This document shows, piece by piece, positions 16,356 through 24,974 of a DNA stretch of 64,000 nucleotides. The notes under the pieces were generated by a model. That model did not search any database. It saw nothing but the letters and a program-made list of their open reading frames with translations, and was not told where the DNA came from. The translations under genes were made by a program, and so were the position numbers. The DNA comes from Streptomyces rubiginosohelvolus. Its GTDB lineage: Bacteria > Actinomycetota > Actinomycetes > Streptomycetales > Streptomycetaceae. The DNA lies in assembly GCF_014649875.1 (NCBI RefSeq), contig NZ_BMTW01000004.1, positions 397,179 to 461,178 on the forward strand, read 5' to 3'. The first letter of the stretch is position 1; each line of letters opens with the position of its first letter.

Positions 16356-17039
16356 TCAGCCGAGGTCGGGGATCCGCCAGTCGATCGGCTGGTGCCCCTG
16401 GGCGGCCACGGCCTCGTTGATCTGCGTGAAGGGGCGGGAGCCGAAGAACTTCTTGGCGGAGAGCGGCGAGGGGTGCGCGCCCTTCACCACGATGTGGCGC
16501 TCCTCGTCGATCAGGGGCAGCTTCTTCTGCGCGTAATTGCCCCAGAGCACGAAGACCGCCGGGTCGGGCCGGTCGGCGACGGCGCGGATCACGGCGTCGG
16601 TGATCTTCTCCCAGCCCTTGCCCTTGTGGGAGTTGGCCTCGCCGCCCCGGACGGTCAGCACGGCGTTGAGCAGGAGGACGCCCTGTTCGGCCCAGGGCAT
16701 CAGATAGCCGTTGTCCGGGATGGGCAGGCCCAGCTCCTCCTGCATCTCCTTGTAGATGTTGCGCAGCGACGGCGGCGTCCTGACGCCGGGCCGCACGGAG
16801 AAGCAGAGCCCGTGCCCCTGACCCTCGCCGTGATACGGGTCCTGGCCGAGGACGAGGACCTTCACCTGGTCGTAGGGCGTGGCGTCCAGGGCGGCGAAGA
16901 CCTGCTCACGGGGCGGATAGACGGGACCCTTGGCCCGCTCCTCCTCGACGAAGTCCGCCAGCTCCTTGACGTACGGCTTCTGCAGTTCTTCGCCGAGGAC
17001 GCCGCGCCAGGACTCGGGCAGCAGGTCGATATCGGTCAC
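16356..17039 (-). CDS. ung: Uracil-DNA glycosylase, family 1
   Basis: 227 residues. Removes uracil from DNA. The water-activating loop LGQDPYHGEGQGHGLCFSV (about residues 62-80), the uracil-specificity region LLLNAVLTV, VLWGNYAQKK, and the Leu-intercalation loop GAHPSPLSA are all intact. GTG 17039 is chosen over GTG 17045 because GGAGG then lies eight bases upstream, and it gives the usual TDIDLLPESW N-terminus. A perfect inverted repeat lies just upstream. Confidence 0.96.
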   Translation of the reverse strand: MTDIDLLPESWRGVLGEELQKPYVKELADFVEEERAKGPVYPPREQVFAALDATPYDQVKVLVLGQDPYHGEGQGHGLCFSVRPGVRTPPSLRNIYKEMQEELGLPIPDNGYLMPWAEQGVLLLNAVLTVRGGEANSHKGKGWEKITDAVIRAVADRPDPAVFVLWGNYAQKKLPLIDEERHIVVKGAHPSPLSAKKFFGSRPFTQINEAVAAQGHQPIDWRIPDLG

Positions 17040-17062
17040 GTCCACAACCTCCGGTGAGCAAC

Positions 17063-17083
17063 AGGTTCTTGATCCCAGAACCT
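17063..17083 (-). promoter_or_regulatory. Inverted repeat in the ung promoter region
   Basis: AGGTTCT (17063-17069) and AGAACCT (17077-17083) form a perfect 7-base inverted repeat with a 7-base centre, 24 bases before the ung start. It does not match the actinobacterial LexA box. It may be an operator for an unidentified repressor. Confidence 0.45.
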
Positions 17084-17100
17084 ACCGGTCACCACTGACA

Positions 17101-17122
17101 ACGGGCCCCCGAGGAGGCCCGT
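17101..17122 (-). terminator. Terminator of the solute-binding protein gene
   Basis: A stem ACGGGCC/GGCCCGT with an eight-base loop lies 19 bases beyond the minus-strand stop at 17141, before ung. Confidence 0.6.
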
Positions 17123-17140
17123 CGTCCCTGCCACCAGGTG

Positions 17141-18721
17141 CTACCAGCTGGCCTTGCGGTACAGCTCCCACATCTGCATGACGGTCTGCGGGTCCAGTGC
17201 CCGCTCGCCGCCGCCGATGTCCTCGCCCGCGGCGACGTACAGCTTGCCCTGCCACAGCGGCAGCAGGCGGACGTCGTTGACGAGGATCTCCTGGGCCCGC
17301 TCGAACTGCTTGCTGACCGCGCCCCGGTCGCTCTCCTGCCGCGAGGCGGGGATCAGCTGCTGGGTGATCTCCTTGTTGATGTACGGGCTGCCGGTGACGG
17401 GCTCCTGGCCCACGAACGGGGCGACGAAGTTGTCGGGGTCCGGGAAGTCGGGGAACCAGCCGCGGCCGAAGACCGGGTACTCGCCCTTGTTGAAGCCTTC
17501 CTGGAACTTCTGCCAGGGCTCGCCCCGCAGCGTGATCTTGAACAGTCCGGACTCCTCCAGCTGCCGCTTGAGCTCCTCGAACTCGGGCTCCGTGGCGGAG
17601 CCGTAGCGGTCGGTGGTGTACCAGAAGGTCATCTTCACGGGCTCGGTGACACCGGCCTCGGAGAGGATGTTCTTCGCCTTCTTCACATCCGGGTCGCCGT
17701 AGGTGTCGAAGAAGCTCGTGGTGTGTCCGGCGATGCCCTTGGGGATCATGGAGTAGAGGGGCTCGGCGGTGCCCCGGTAGACCTTCTCGACCAGCGCGTC
17801 GCGGTCGACGACATGGGCGATCGCCTTGCGGACGGCGGGGTTCGCGGCGGCCGGGTCCTTCGGGTTGAAGACCAGGAAGCGGATGTCCGCGCCCGTGCTC
17901 TCGACGATCTGGAGGCCGGCGTTGTCGTCCTTGTTGTCCTCCAGGCTGACGACCTCCTCGGCGGTCAGACCCCGGTAGGTGGCGTCGATCTCGTCGGCCT
18001 TGAGCGCGCTCACCATGTCCGCGGACTTCTCGAAGTAGCGGATGGTGACCGCGTCGTTCTTCCGGTTGGCGAAGCCCTTGTAGTCCGGGTTCTTCTTCAG
18101 CTCGGCGGTCTTCTGGCCCTCGTAGGACTCCAGGAGGTACGGGCCGGAGCCGGTGACCTTGCCGTCGTCGCGGATCTTGTCCTTGCGGTAGTCGCCGGGG
18201 GCGACGAGCGACATGGCGGGCGTGGCCAGGATGAACGGGAACGTGGCGTCGGACTTGTTCAGGTGGAAGACGACCGTGTCGTCACCCTTGGTCTCGATCC
18301 GGTCCAGCGAGCCGAGCATCCCGGCCGGGCCGCCCTTGAAGTGGATGTCCACGATGCGGTCGATGGAGTACTTCACGGCCTCGGCGTCGAGCTTCTCGCC
18401 GTTGGAGAACTTGAGGTTCTTCTTGAGCGTGCACCGGTACGCCATGCTCGTGGCGTCGGTGAACTTGCACTCTTCCGCCGCGTCCGGCTCCGGGCTCGTA
18501 CTGCCGGTGGGGAAGCTCACCAGGGTCTGGTAAACGTTCCGCATCAATTCCCAGGAACCGTCCCAGGCCGCCGCCGGATCGAGCGTGGACGGGGAGCTGG
18601 TCGTCCCGACGGTTATCTTCTGGTTCGTTTCCGATCCGCTGTCGGAAAGGAGACCGCAGCCGGCCAGCAGAGAAAGGGAAGCTAGGGCTGCAGCAGCCTG
18701 CAGACTGGCCCGGTAGAACAC
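17141..18721 (-). CDS. ABC transporter substrate-binding lipoprotein, family 5 (oligopeptide/dipeptide type)
   Basis: 526 residues. Starts at GTG 18721, seven bases after GAGGAG; GTG 18727 is too close to it. The signal peptide ends in the lipobox LLAGC. The SBP family 5 fold follows: ITVGTTSSPSTLDPAAAWDG, NLKFSNGEKLDAEAVKYSIDRI, TGSGPYLLESYE, NPAVRKAIAHVVDRDALVEKVYRG and DFPDPDNFVAPF. Binds peptides or a similar solute outside the membrane and delivers it to an ABC importer. No permease or ATPase genes are adjacent, so it is an orphan component in this window. Confidence 0.92.
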   Translation of the reverse strand: MFYRASLQAAAALASLSLLAGCGLLSDSGSETNQKITVGTTSSPSTLDPAAAWDGSWELMRNVYQTLVSFPTGSTSPEPDAAEECKFTDATSMAYRCTLKKNLKFSNGEKLDAEAVKYSIDRIVDIHFKGGPAGMLGSLDRIETKGDDTVVFHLNKSDATFPFILATPAMSLVAPGDYRKDKIRDDGKVTGSGPYLLESYEGQKTAELKKNPDYKGFANRKNDAVTIRYFEKSADMVSALKADEIDATYRGLTAEEVVSLEDNKDDNAGLQIVESTGADIRFLVFNPKDPAAANPAVRKAIAHVVDRDALVEKVYRGTAEPLYSMIPKGIAGHTTSFFDTYGDPDVKKAKNILSEAGVTEPVKMTFWYTTDRYGSATEPEFEELKRQLEESGLFKITLRGEPWQKFQEGFNKGEYPVFGRGWFPDFPDPDNFVAPFVGQEPVTGSPYINKEITQQLIPASRQESDRGAVSKQFERAQEILVNDVRLLPLWQGKLYVAAGEDIGGGERALDPQTVMQMWELYRKASW

Positions 18722-18839
18722 GTGCACGCTCCTCGATCAGCCATGGGTCGGCAGACCATACCGCAGCGCCCCACCAGGTCAATCCGCTGACCCGGCGGGG
18801 CACTTGACTCAATCAGGGCCAAATCGGTCCAGGCCGCTC

Positions 18840-19595
18840 TCAGCCCACGCCCGCGTTGAGGAAAATTCCTCCGTCGACCACGAGGGTCTGGCCGGTGATC
18901 CAGTCGGACTGTGCGGAGGTCAGGAAGGCCGCCGCACCTCCGATGTCCTCGGGCACACCGAGCCGGCCCAGCGGGTAGGCGGCGGCCGCCTCCGCTTCAC
19001 GGCCCTCGTAGAGCGCCTCGGCGAACTTCGTCTTGACCACGGCCGGGGCGATCGCGTTGACCCGGACGACCGGGGCGAACTCGTGCGCCAGCTGGGCGGT
19101 CAGGTTGATCATGGCCGCCTTCGACATCCCGTACGCGCCGATGAACGGCGAGGGGGCGACGCCGGCGACGGAGGCGATGTTGACGATCGCCCCGCCGTTC
19201 TCCTTCTGCCAGGCCTTCCAGGTCTGCTGGGCGAAGCCGAGCGCCGAGATCACATTGGTCTCGTAGACCTTGCGGGCCACATTCAGGTCGAGCTCGGCCA
19301 TGGGGCCGAAGACCGGGTTGGTCCCGGCGTTGTTGACCAGGAAGTCGACCCGGCCGAACGCCTCCATCGTGCGCTCGACCGCCGCGGCCTGGTGCGCCTC
19401 GTCGTGCGCCTTGCCGGGAATGGCGATGACACGGTCGGCACCGAGCCGCTCCACGGCCTTCTTGAGGGCGTCCTCGCCCCGCCCGGTGATGGCGACCCGG
19501 TCGCCGCGGGCGACGAGCGCCTCGGCGATCCCGTAGCCGATGCCCCGGCTGGCGCCCGTGACGAGGGCGACCTTTCCACTGTCCTGCACCGTCAT
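18840..19595 (-). CDS. fabG: SDR family 3-oxoacyl-ACP reductase-like protein
   Basis: 251 residues. Classical SDR: cofactor motif TGASRGIGYGIAEAL, NNAGTNPVFG, catalytic Ser in VNIASVAGVAPSP, and YGMSKAA with Tyr and Lys. The C-terminus GGAAAFLTSAQSDWITGQTL and VVDGG is typical of FabG-type reductases. It follows the second SDR gene by 20 bases on the same strand, so the two are probably co-transcribed. FabG homologues reduce 3-ketoacyl groups, but many such paralogues act on other carbonyls. Confidence 0.9.
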   Translation of the reverse strand: MTVQDSGKVALVTGASRGIGYGIAEALVARGDRVAITGRGEDALKKAVERLGADRVIAIPGKAHDEAHQAAAVERTMEAFGRVDFLVNNAGTNPVFGPMAELDLNVARKVYETNVISALGFAQQTWKAWQKENGGAIVNIASVAGVAPSPFIGAYGMSKAAMINLTAQLAHEFAPVVRVNAIAPAVVKTKFAEALYEGREAEAAAAYPLGRLGVPEDIGGAAAFLTSAQSDWITGQTLVVDGGIFLNAGVG

Positions 19596-19615
19596 GATGT
19601 CCGCTGCCCTTCGGA

Positions 19616-20377
19616 TCAGTTGAGGGGTCCGCCGGCCACGTACATGACCTGGCCGGAGACGAAGCCCGCGTCGTCGCCCGCGAAGAAGGCGATGGCGTTC
19701 GCGACGTCCTCGGGACGGCCGACGCGCTGGACCGGGATCTGGGTGGCGGCCGCCGCCTGGAACTCCTCGAAGCCCATGCCGACGCGCTCGGCGGTCTGCG
19801 CGGTCATCTCGGTGACGATGAAGCCCGGCGCGACGGCGTTGGCGGTGACGCCGAACTTGCCGAGTTCCTTGGCGAGCGTCTTGGTGAGGCCCTGGAGGCC
19901 CGCCTTGACCGCGGAGTAGTTGGCCTGGCCCCGGTTGCCGAGGGCCGAGGAGGAGGAGAGCGAGACGATCCGGCCGAACTTGGCCTCGACCATGTGAGCC
20001 TGGACGGCCTTGGCCATCAGGAACGCGCCCTTGAGGTGCACGTTCATCACGATGTCCCAGTCGGACTCGCTCATCTTGAACAGCAGGTTGTCGCGGAGCA
20101 CGCCCGCGTTGTTCACGAGGATCGTCGGCGCGCCCAGCTCGGCGGCGACCCGCGCGACGGCGGCTTCCACCTGACCGGCGTCCGACACGTCGCAGCCGAC
20201 GGCCAGCGCGGTGCCCCCGGCGGCGGTGATCTTCTCGACCGTGTCCTTGCAGGCCGCCTCGTCGAGATCGAGTACGGCGACGGCGCGGCCCTCGGCCGCG
20301 AGGCGTACGGCGGTGGCGGCGCCGATGCCCCGCGCCGCTCCCGTCACGATGGCGACGCGCTGCTCGGTGGTGGACAT
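19616..20377 (-). CDS. fabG: 3-oxoacyl-ACP reductase FabG-type SDR
   Basis: 253 residues. TGAARGIGAATAVRL binds NAD(P); NNAGVLRDNLLFKM is the FabG signature; the catalytic residues are in VSLSSSSALGNRGQANYSAVKAG; FVSGQVMYVAGG is the C-terminal dimer strand. The GNRGQANYSA context is nearer to true FabG/PhaB enzymes than that of its neighbour. First gene of a two-gene minus-strand unit; an inverted repeat 95 bases upstream may be the operator. Confidence 0.92.
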   Translation of the reverse strand: MSTTEQRVAIVTGAARGIGAATAVRLAAEGRAVAVLDLDEAACKDTVEKITAAGGTALAVGCDVSDAGQVEAAVARVAAELGAPTILVNNAGVLRDNLLFKMSESDWDIVMNVHLKGAFLMAKAVQAHMVEAKFGRIVSLSSSSALGNRGQANYSAVKAGLQGLTKTLAKELGKFGVTANAVAPGFIVTEMTAQTAERVGMGFEEFQAAAATQIPVQRVGRPEDVANAIAFFAGDDAGFVSGQVMYVAGGPLN

Positions 20378-20471
20378 GCTTGGTTCTCCTCGCCCTTGGA
20401 TAGCGGCTCAGCGGACATCGGGGCGCTTCCCCGCCAGCCCTGACACTCCCTGACGGAAAGACCTCCGATTG

Positions 20472-20487
20472 CTGAGCAACCGCTTAG
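20472..20487 (-). promoter_or_regulatory. Candidate operator upstream of the fabG pair
   Basis: CTGAGC-AACC-GCTTAG is an inverted repeat with one mismatch (20472-20487) in the leader of the fabG pair. Its size resembles TetR-family operators of lipid genes, but no regulator is adjacent. Confidence 0.35.
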
Positions 20488-20615
20488 TACCTTCAGCAGA
20501 CGAGACGCTAGAAGCCCTGGCACCCGGTGTCAACGGCGCACGCCCCGGCGGGCCGTACGTCACACCGGGCGGGAGCGTCCGCCGCTGTGCCGTCGTGGCC
20601 CGGCCGGGGCGCGGA

Positions 20616-20999
20616 TCAGCGCACGAGGAGGTCGAGCAGCCGTTCCACCTCACCGGCCGGGTCGGTGGTCAGCCCGCTGTGCACCGCCCCGGGCTGGACG
20701 ACCGTGGAGCGCGGGGCGATCAGCCAGCGGAACCGCCGTCCGGCGTCGTCGCCCGCCGCCTGACCGGCCTCCGCACCGCCGCCGCAGACCCCTTCGACGG
20801 CGCGCAGGGCGGCCCGCACCCCGACGACGTCGGCGTCCGGGTCGAGCGCGTTCAGCTTCGCCTCGTCGAGGTAGGTCCGGGCGGCCACGAACGAGTGGGC
20901 CCGGCAGTAGACGAGCACCCCGGCGTTGAAGCACTCCCCCCGCTCGACCCGGGGCACGACGCGCAGGAGCGCGTACTCGAAGACATCGCGCCGCGTCAT
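20616..20999 (-). CDS. DUF3037 family protein
   Basis: 127 residues. The N-terminus FEYALLRVVPRVERGECFNAGVLVYCR and the following FVAARTYLDEAKLNALDPDAD are typical of DUF3037. Its ATG overlaps the stop of the HipA-like gene (ATGA), so the two are translationally coupled. DUF3037 and HipA-like kinase genes are commonly adjacent, suggesting a joint function, unknown so far. The end contains SGLTTDPAGEVERLLDLLV. Confidence 0.88.
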   Translation of the reverse strand: MTRRDVFEYALLRVVPRVERGECFNAGVLVYCRAHSFVAARTYLDEAKLNALDPDADVVGVRAALRAVEGVCGGGAEAGQAAGDDAGRRFRWLIAPRSTVVQPGAVHSGLTTDPAGEVERLLDLLVR

Positions 21000-21877
21000 C
21001 GGCCGCCCTCCTCGCCGGTACGGGCGACCGCCGCGGCGCGGTCGTCGCCCGCGGCCTGCTTCCGCCGTGGTGGCAGCCGGTCGGTGAGCCAGCCCGGGGC
21101 CTGGGAGGGCCGGGTCGCGGTGGGCGCGTCCAGCGTGATCCGCTCGTGGATGGTCGCGGCCCGCGCGAGCAGCGGGGCGACATAGGCCCGGCGCACCTCG
21201 TCGGCGGAGCCGAAGCCGGGCTCGTCGGCCAGCCAGACGTCCGGTACGTCGGCGGCGACCTCGGTGAGCAGCTCCTCGGTGACGAGCGGGGCGAGCTCGG
21301 CGGCGGCGGCCGCGATGTCCGGCCCGAAGGGGGCCAGGACGTGGTCGGAGGCGTTGTACGGCTTGGCGGCGGACGCCTGGGCACCCGGCCAGTTGTGGTG
21401 CCAGATCATGGTCGCGCCGTGGTCGATGAGCCAGAGGTCGCCGTGCCAGACGAGCAGGTTGGGGTTGCGCCAGGAACGGTCCACGTTGTTGATCAGCGCG
21501 TCGAACCAGACGATCCGCCCGGCCTCGGCCGACCCGACCTCGTAGGCGAGCGGGTCGAACCCGAACGAGCCCGGCAGATAGTCCATCCCGAGGTTCAGCC
21601 CGCCACTCGCCCGGAGCAGCTCCTGCACCTCCTCGTCGGGCTCGGCGAGTCCGATGACGGGGTCGAGCTCAATGGTCACCAGCTCGGGCACCCGCAGTCC
21701 CAGCCGCCGGCCGAGCTCCCCGCAGATGATCTCGGCGACGAGCGTCTTGCGGCCCTGTCCTGCACCGGTGAACTTCATGACGTACGTACCGAGATCGTCG
21801 GCCTCGACGATGCCGGGGAGCGAGCCACCCTCACGCAGGGGCGTGACGTAGCGGGTCGCAATGACCTCTTCTAGCAT
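20996..21877 (-). CDS. HipA-like kinase family protein
   Basis: 293 residues, shorter than true HipA (about 440). Seen: VMKFTGAGQGRKTLVAEIICGELGRRLGLRVPE (nucleotide-contacting Lys region, about residues 34-65), FDALINNVDRSWRNPNLLVWHGDLWLIDHGA, which carries the HipA/PI3K-like N-x-DR-x3-N loop and the metal-binding Asp before HG. Probably binds ATP and phosphorylates a protein or other target. There is no HipB-type DNA-binding antitoxin; the coupled partner is the DUF3037 protein. The start ATG 21877 lies close to a TAAAAT hexamer upstream that could be a -10 element. Confidence 0.87.
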   Translation of the reverse strand: MLEEVIATRYVTPLREGGSLPGIVEADDLGTYVMKFTGAGQGRKTLVAEIICGELGRRLGLRVPELVTIELDPVIGLAEPDEEVQELLRASGGLNLGMDYLPGSFGFDPLAYEVGSAEAGRIVWFDALINNVDRSWRNPNLLVWHGDLWLIDHGATMIWHHNWPGAQASAAKPYNASDHVLAPFGPDIAAAAAELAPLVTEELLTEVAADVPDVWLADEPGFGSADEVRRAYVAPLLARAATIHERITLDAPTATRPSQAPGWLTDRLPPRRKQAAGDDRAAAVARTGEEGGR

Positions 21878-22172
21878 TTCTTCGGGCCACCCATCCCTTG
21901 TGAAGTGAGCATTTTAGCCGGGGGTGATCACCGGGCAGGCCGGCCTCGGCGCCCGCTCCCCCGGTGAACGGTTCGTGCCGCGCGGTGGTGTCGGCGTTTC
22001 GGCCACTTCCTGCCCGGTCCCGCTCCGGGCCCCACCAGGGGTCCCGCGCCCGCGGGGTTCCTGACGCCGGGGATCACGGGCCTCACAGCACGACCGGATG
22101 ACGTGTGTTCGATATTGCGGCCGCCTCGTTGTACCTCGTGACTCTGCCGCAGCGACCGTCCGAGGGGGAACG

Positions 22173-24113
22173 ATGACGTCGGCCATCACGCAGGACCAGC
22201 CGCCACAACGACCGCGAGGGGGTGCGCCGGACGACGCACCGGAGGAGGCCGGTGTTCGAGAGGAGGAGTATCTCTACCGGGACGAGTCCCGGCTCGGGGC
22301 CGGATCCCAGCTGACCTCACGGACCATGGCACGGCGCCTGCCCGCCCTCGTCCGGCGCTCGGTGCGGATGGCCTGGCACGTGGACCGCGGCGCGACCGTC
22401 GGCCTGCTGGTGTGCCAGATCGGGACCGGTGTCCTCGCGGCCCTCGGTCTCCTGGCCGTCACGGGCACGATCACCGCACTGGTCTCCTCGGGCGACATCA
22501 CCGAGCGCCTGTGGGACGCCGCCCCGCAGCTCGCCGTCATCGCCACCGCCGCCGGTCTGCGCGCGCTGCTGGGCATCACCGTCGTCTGGCTCACCGGCCG
22601 GCTGCGCCCGGTGCTCGGCCGGGCGGCGGAGCTGACGATGATCGAGGCCGCGCTGGGCGCGGAGCTGGCCGCCAACAACAAGCCCGGTTACAACGACGCC
22701 TACGACATCGCCGACCGTGGCGCGCAGGTCACCCCCGACCTCGTCGAGGAGGCGCAGGACGTCCTCGCGGCCACCGCCACACTCGCCGCCGGGGCGACCG
22801 TGCTGACCGTCCTGCACCCGCTTCTCCTTCCCCTCCTCCTTCTCGCGACCCTGCCGCAGGCCGCCGCCTACGTCCGCTCGGCCCGCGTGATCTATCTCGC
22901 CGGTCTGGAGACCTCCGGGCGGCGCCGGATGCTGAGCAAACTGCGCTGGCACATGGCCTACATGGAGTCCAGCGAGGAGATGCGAGCCTGCCTGGCCGGT
23001 CCCTTCCTCACCGGCCGCTACCGAAAGCTGGCCGCCACCGTCAACGCGGCCGAACGCAGCGCCGCGAACACCGGTGCCTGGATGGGACTGGCCGGGGCCG
23101 CTGCCGGCGGAGTCGCCTCGATCGCGGTGTGGGCGGCGCTGCTGTGGCTCCTGGCCTCGGGGCGGATGGACCTGGCGGCGGGCGGCGGCGCCGTGTTCGC
23201 TCTCCAGACCGCCACCGGCTCGGTGCGGGGCATCATCAGCGGCGGGGCCCGCCTGGTGCGCACCGGCTGGTATGTGCAGGACTGGCAGAACTTCCTCGAC
23301 AACGCCCACGGCCAGGCCATGACCGACTCCCGTGGCACCGCCTCCCTGACCGCCGCCCCGCAGCGCTTCGAGGTCCGCGACGTCACCTACCGCTACGACG
23401 GCGCCCCGAAGGACAGCCTGCGCAACGTCTCGCTGCTGGTGAAGCGCGGCGAGATCGTGGCGCTGGTCGGGGAGAACGGCTCCGGCAAGTCCACGCTCTC
23501 CCGCCTGCTGTGCGGGCTGTTGCTGCCCACCGAGGGCGACGTGGCCTGGGACCACGCCTCCACGGTGGACCTCGATCCGTGGACGGCATGGGAGCATGTC
23601 GCGCTGGTGCCGCAGAAGTTCACGTATCTGCCGCTGACGATGCGCGACAACATCACCTTCGGCCAGGGCGACACCGGTGACGCGGCCGTGCTCGCCGCGT
23701 GCGAGTCGTCCGGTGCCGCGGAGATCCTGCCGGAGCTCCGCTCCGGCCTGAACACCCTCCTCACCAGCGAATGGTTCGGCGGGCAGCAGCTCTCCGGCGG
23801 ACAGTGGCAGCGCCTGGTCCTCACCCGCGCCTTCCACCGGCAGGCCGCGCTGCTGGTGATGGACGAACCCACGGCCGCGCTCGACGCCCGCGCGGAGCAC
23901 CGGATCTTCACCGGCCTGCGCGACCTGGCCAAGGACCGCGCCGTCCTGCTGATCACCCACCGCCTCACCAATGTGGCGGTCGCCGACCGGATCGTCGTCC
24001 TGGACGAGGGCCGGATCGTGCAGGAGGGCACTTACGCCCAGCTCACCCGGGAGCCGGGGCTCTTCCGGTCCCTGTGGGAACTGCAGCGCCGTATGAGCGA
24101 CGGCGCCGCCTGA
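22173..24113 (+). CDS. ABC transporter, fused permease and ATPase (exporter type)
   Basis: 646 residues. About 60 hydrophilic residues precede a six-TM domain (TVGLLVCQIGTGVLAALGLL, VTVLHPLLLPLLLLATLPQA, SIAVWAALLWLLASG). The ATPase domain follows: Walker A VGENGSGKST (about residue 433), Q-loop ALVPQKFTYLP, signature LSGGQWQRLVL, Walker B LLVMDEPTAALD and H-loop LLITHRLTN. A half-exporter that should dimerise. No lantibiotic, siderophore or peptide genes stand next to it, so the substrate is unknown. GAGGGGGA upstream of ATG 22173. Confidence 0.92.
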   Translation: MTSAITQDQPPQRPRGGAPDDAPEEAGVREEEYLYRDESRLGAGSQLTSRTMARRLPALVRRSVRMAWHVDRGATVGLLVCQIGTGVLAALGLLAVTGTITALVSSGDITERLWDAAPQLAVIATAAGLRALLGITVVWLTGRLRPVLGRAAELTMIEAALGAELAANNKPGYNDAYDIADRGAQVTPDLVEEAQDVLAATATLAAGATVLTVLHPLLLPLLLLATLPQAAAYVRSARVIYLAGLETSGRRRMLSKLRWHMAYMESSEEMRACLAGPFLTGRYRKLAATVNAAERSAANTGAWMGLAGAAAGGVASIAVWAALLWLLASGRMDLAAGGGAVFALQTATGSVRGIISGGARLVRTGWYVQDWQNFLDNAHGQAMTDSRGTASLTAAPQRFEVRDVTYRYDGAPKDSLRNVSLLVKRGEIVALVGENGSGKSTLSRLLCGLLLPTEGDVAWDHASTVDLDPWTAWEHVALVPQKFTYLPLTMRDNITFGQGDTGDAAVLAACESSGAAEILPELRSGLNTLLTSEWFGGQQLSGGQWQRLVLTRAFHRQAALLVMDEPTAALDARAEHRIFTGLRDLAKDRAVLLITHRLTNVAVADRIVVLDEGRIVQEGTYAQLTREPGLFRSLWELQRRMSDGAA

Positions 24114-24116
24114 CCT

Positions 24117-24137
24117 CCCCGGCACGCCGCGCCGGGG
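24117..24137. terminator. Bidirectional hairpin
   Basis: CCCCGGC and GCCGGGG (seven-base stem, seven-base loop) fill the 31-base gap between the ABC transporter gene and the convergent SDR gene. Confidence 0.5.
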
Positions 24138-24144
24138 CGCCTCT

Positions 24145-24870
24145 TCACCAGGGCACGGAGCCCTCGTCGTCGAAGAGGCCCCCGGTCGGCCCGTCGTCGG
24201 GGAGGGTCGCGAGCCTGATCGCGACCCGTGCCCCTTCCTCGGCGGTGCGGGTCCCGCTGAAACCGTTCAGGTCGGTGGCCACATAGCCGGGGCAGGCGTT
24301 GTTCACGAGGATCGAGGTGGAGCGCAGCTCCGCGGCGTACTGGACGGTGACCGCGTTGAGGAAGGTCTTCGTCGGCGCGTAGCCCCCGCTGACCCCTCCG
24401 AGGTGGGTGGCGGGGTCGGTCTGCAGGGTCAGGGAGCCGACGTGGCTGGACTGGTTGACGATCCGCGGATGCGCGGAGCGGCGCAGCAGGGGCAGCATCG
24501 CGTTGGTGACCCGGACGACCCCGACGACGTTGGTGTCGACCAGCCGCAGGAGGGCGGCGGGGTCGAGCGACGTCGGCTCGTCGGGCCAACCGCCCGCCGC
24601 ACCGGCGTTGTTGACGAGTACGTCGAGCCGGCCCGCGCGCTCCTCCACGAGCCGGGCGGCGGCCCTCACGTCGGCGTCGTCGGTGACGTCGAGCGGGACG
24701 GCGAAGGCGTCGATCCCCCTCGCGCACAGCGCCGCGACGGCCTGCGCGCCGCGCTCCCGGTCCCTGGCGCCGATGCCGACGCTCCAGCCGAGCGCGCCGA
24801 GGCCCGCCGCGATCTCGTATCCGATTCCCTTGTTCGCGCCGGTGACCAGCGCGATCGTCTGTTCGCTCAT
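24145..24870 (-). CDS. SDR family oxidoreductase (carbonyl reductase-like)
   Basis: 241 residues from ATG 24870. [12 protein letters not shown] is the cofactor loop; NNAGAAGGW, the Ser of [11 protein letters not shown] and the catalytic Tyr/Lys in [18 protein letters not shown] follow; [17 protein letters not shown] is the post-catalytic strand. TGANKGIG with [10 protein letters not shown] resembles the eukaryotic-type carbonyl reductase group. Transcribed divergently from a LysR regulator with an inverted repeat between them, so probably controlled by it. Confidence 0.9.
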   Translation of the reverse strand: MSEQTIALVTGANKGIGYEIAAGLGALGWSVGIGARDRERGAQAVAALCARGIDAFAVPLDVTDDADVRAAARLVEERAGRLDVLVNNAGAAGGWPDEPTSLDPAALLRLVDTNVVGVVRVTNAMLPLLRRSAHPRIVNQSSHVGSLTLQTDPATHLGGVSGGYAPTKTFLNAVTVQYAAELRSTSILVNNACPGYVATDLNGFSGTRTAEEGARVAIRLATLPDDGPTGGLFDDEGSVPW

Positions 24871-24925
24871 GTCCGCCAGCATCGGCGGCCGGGCGCCGGG
24901 GACCAACACCGTACGGGCCTGGCAG

Positions 24926-24944
24926 CGATGCCTTCGCGGCATCG
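24926..24944. promoter_or_regulatory. Candidate LysR operator
   Basis: CGATGCC-TTCGC-GGCATCG is a perfect seven-base inverted repeat in the 104-base gap between the divergent SDR and LysR genes, the usual place for the binding site of a LysR regulator. Confidence 0.5.
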
Positions 24945-24974
24945 GTAGCGGTCAGGGCGGGTTACGGTGCCGCC

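Noticed and set aside
2741..22000. TGATCA palindromes recurring in several intergenic regions (2747, 2783, 14581, 21925)
   Set aside because: Six-base palindromes of this kind are expected by chance at this length; the contexts differ.
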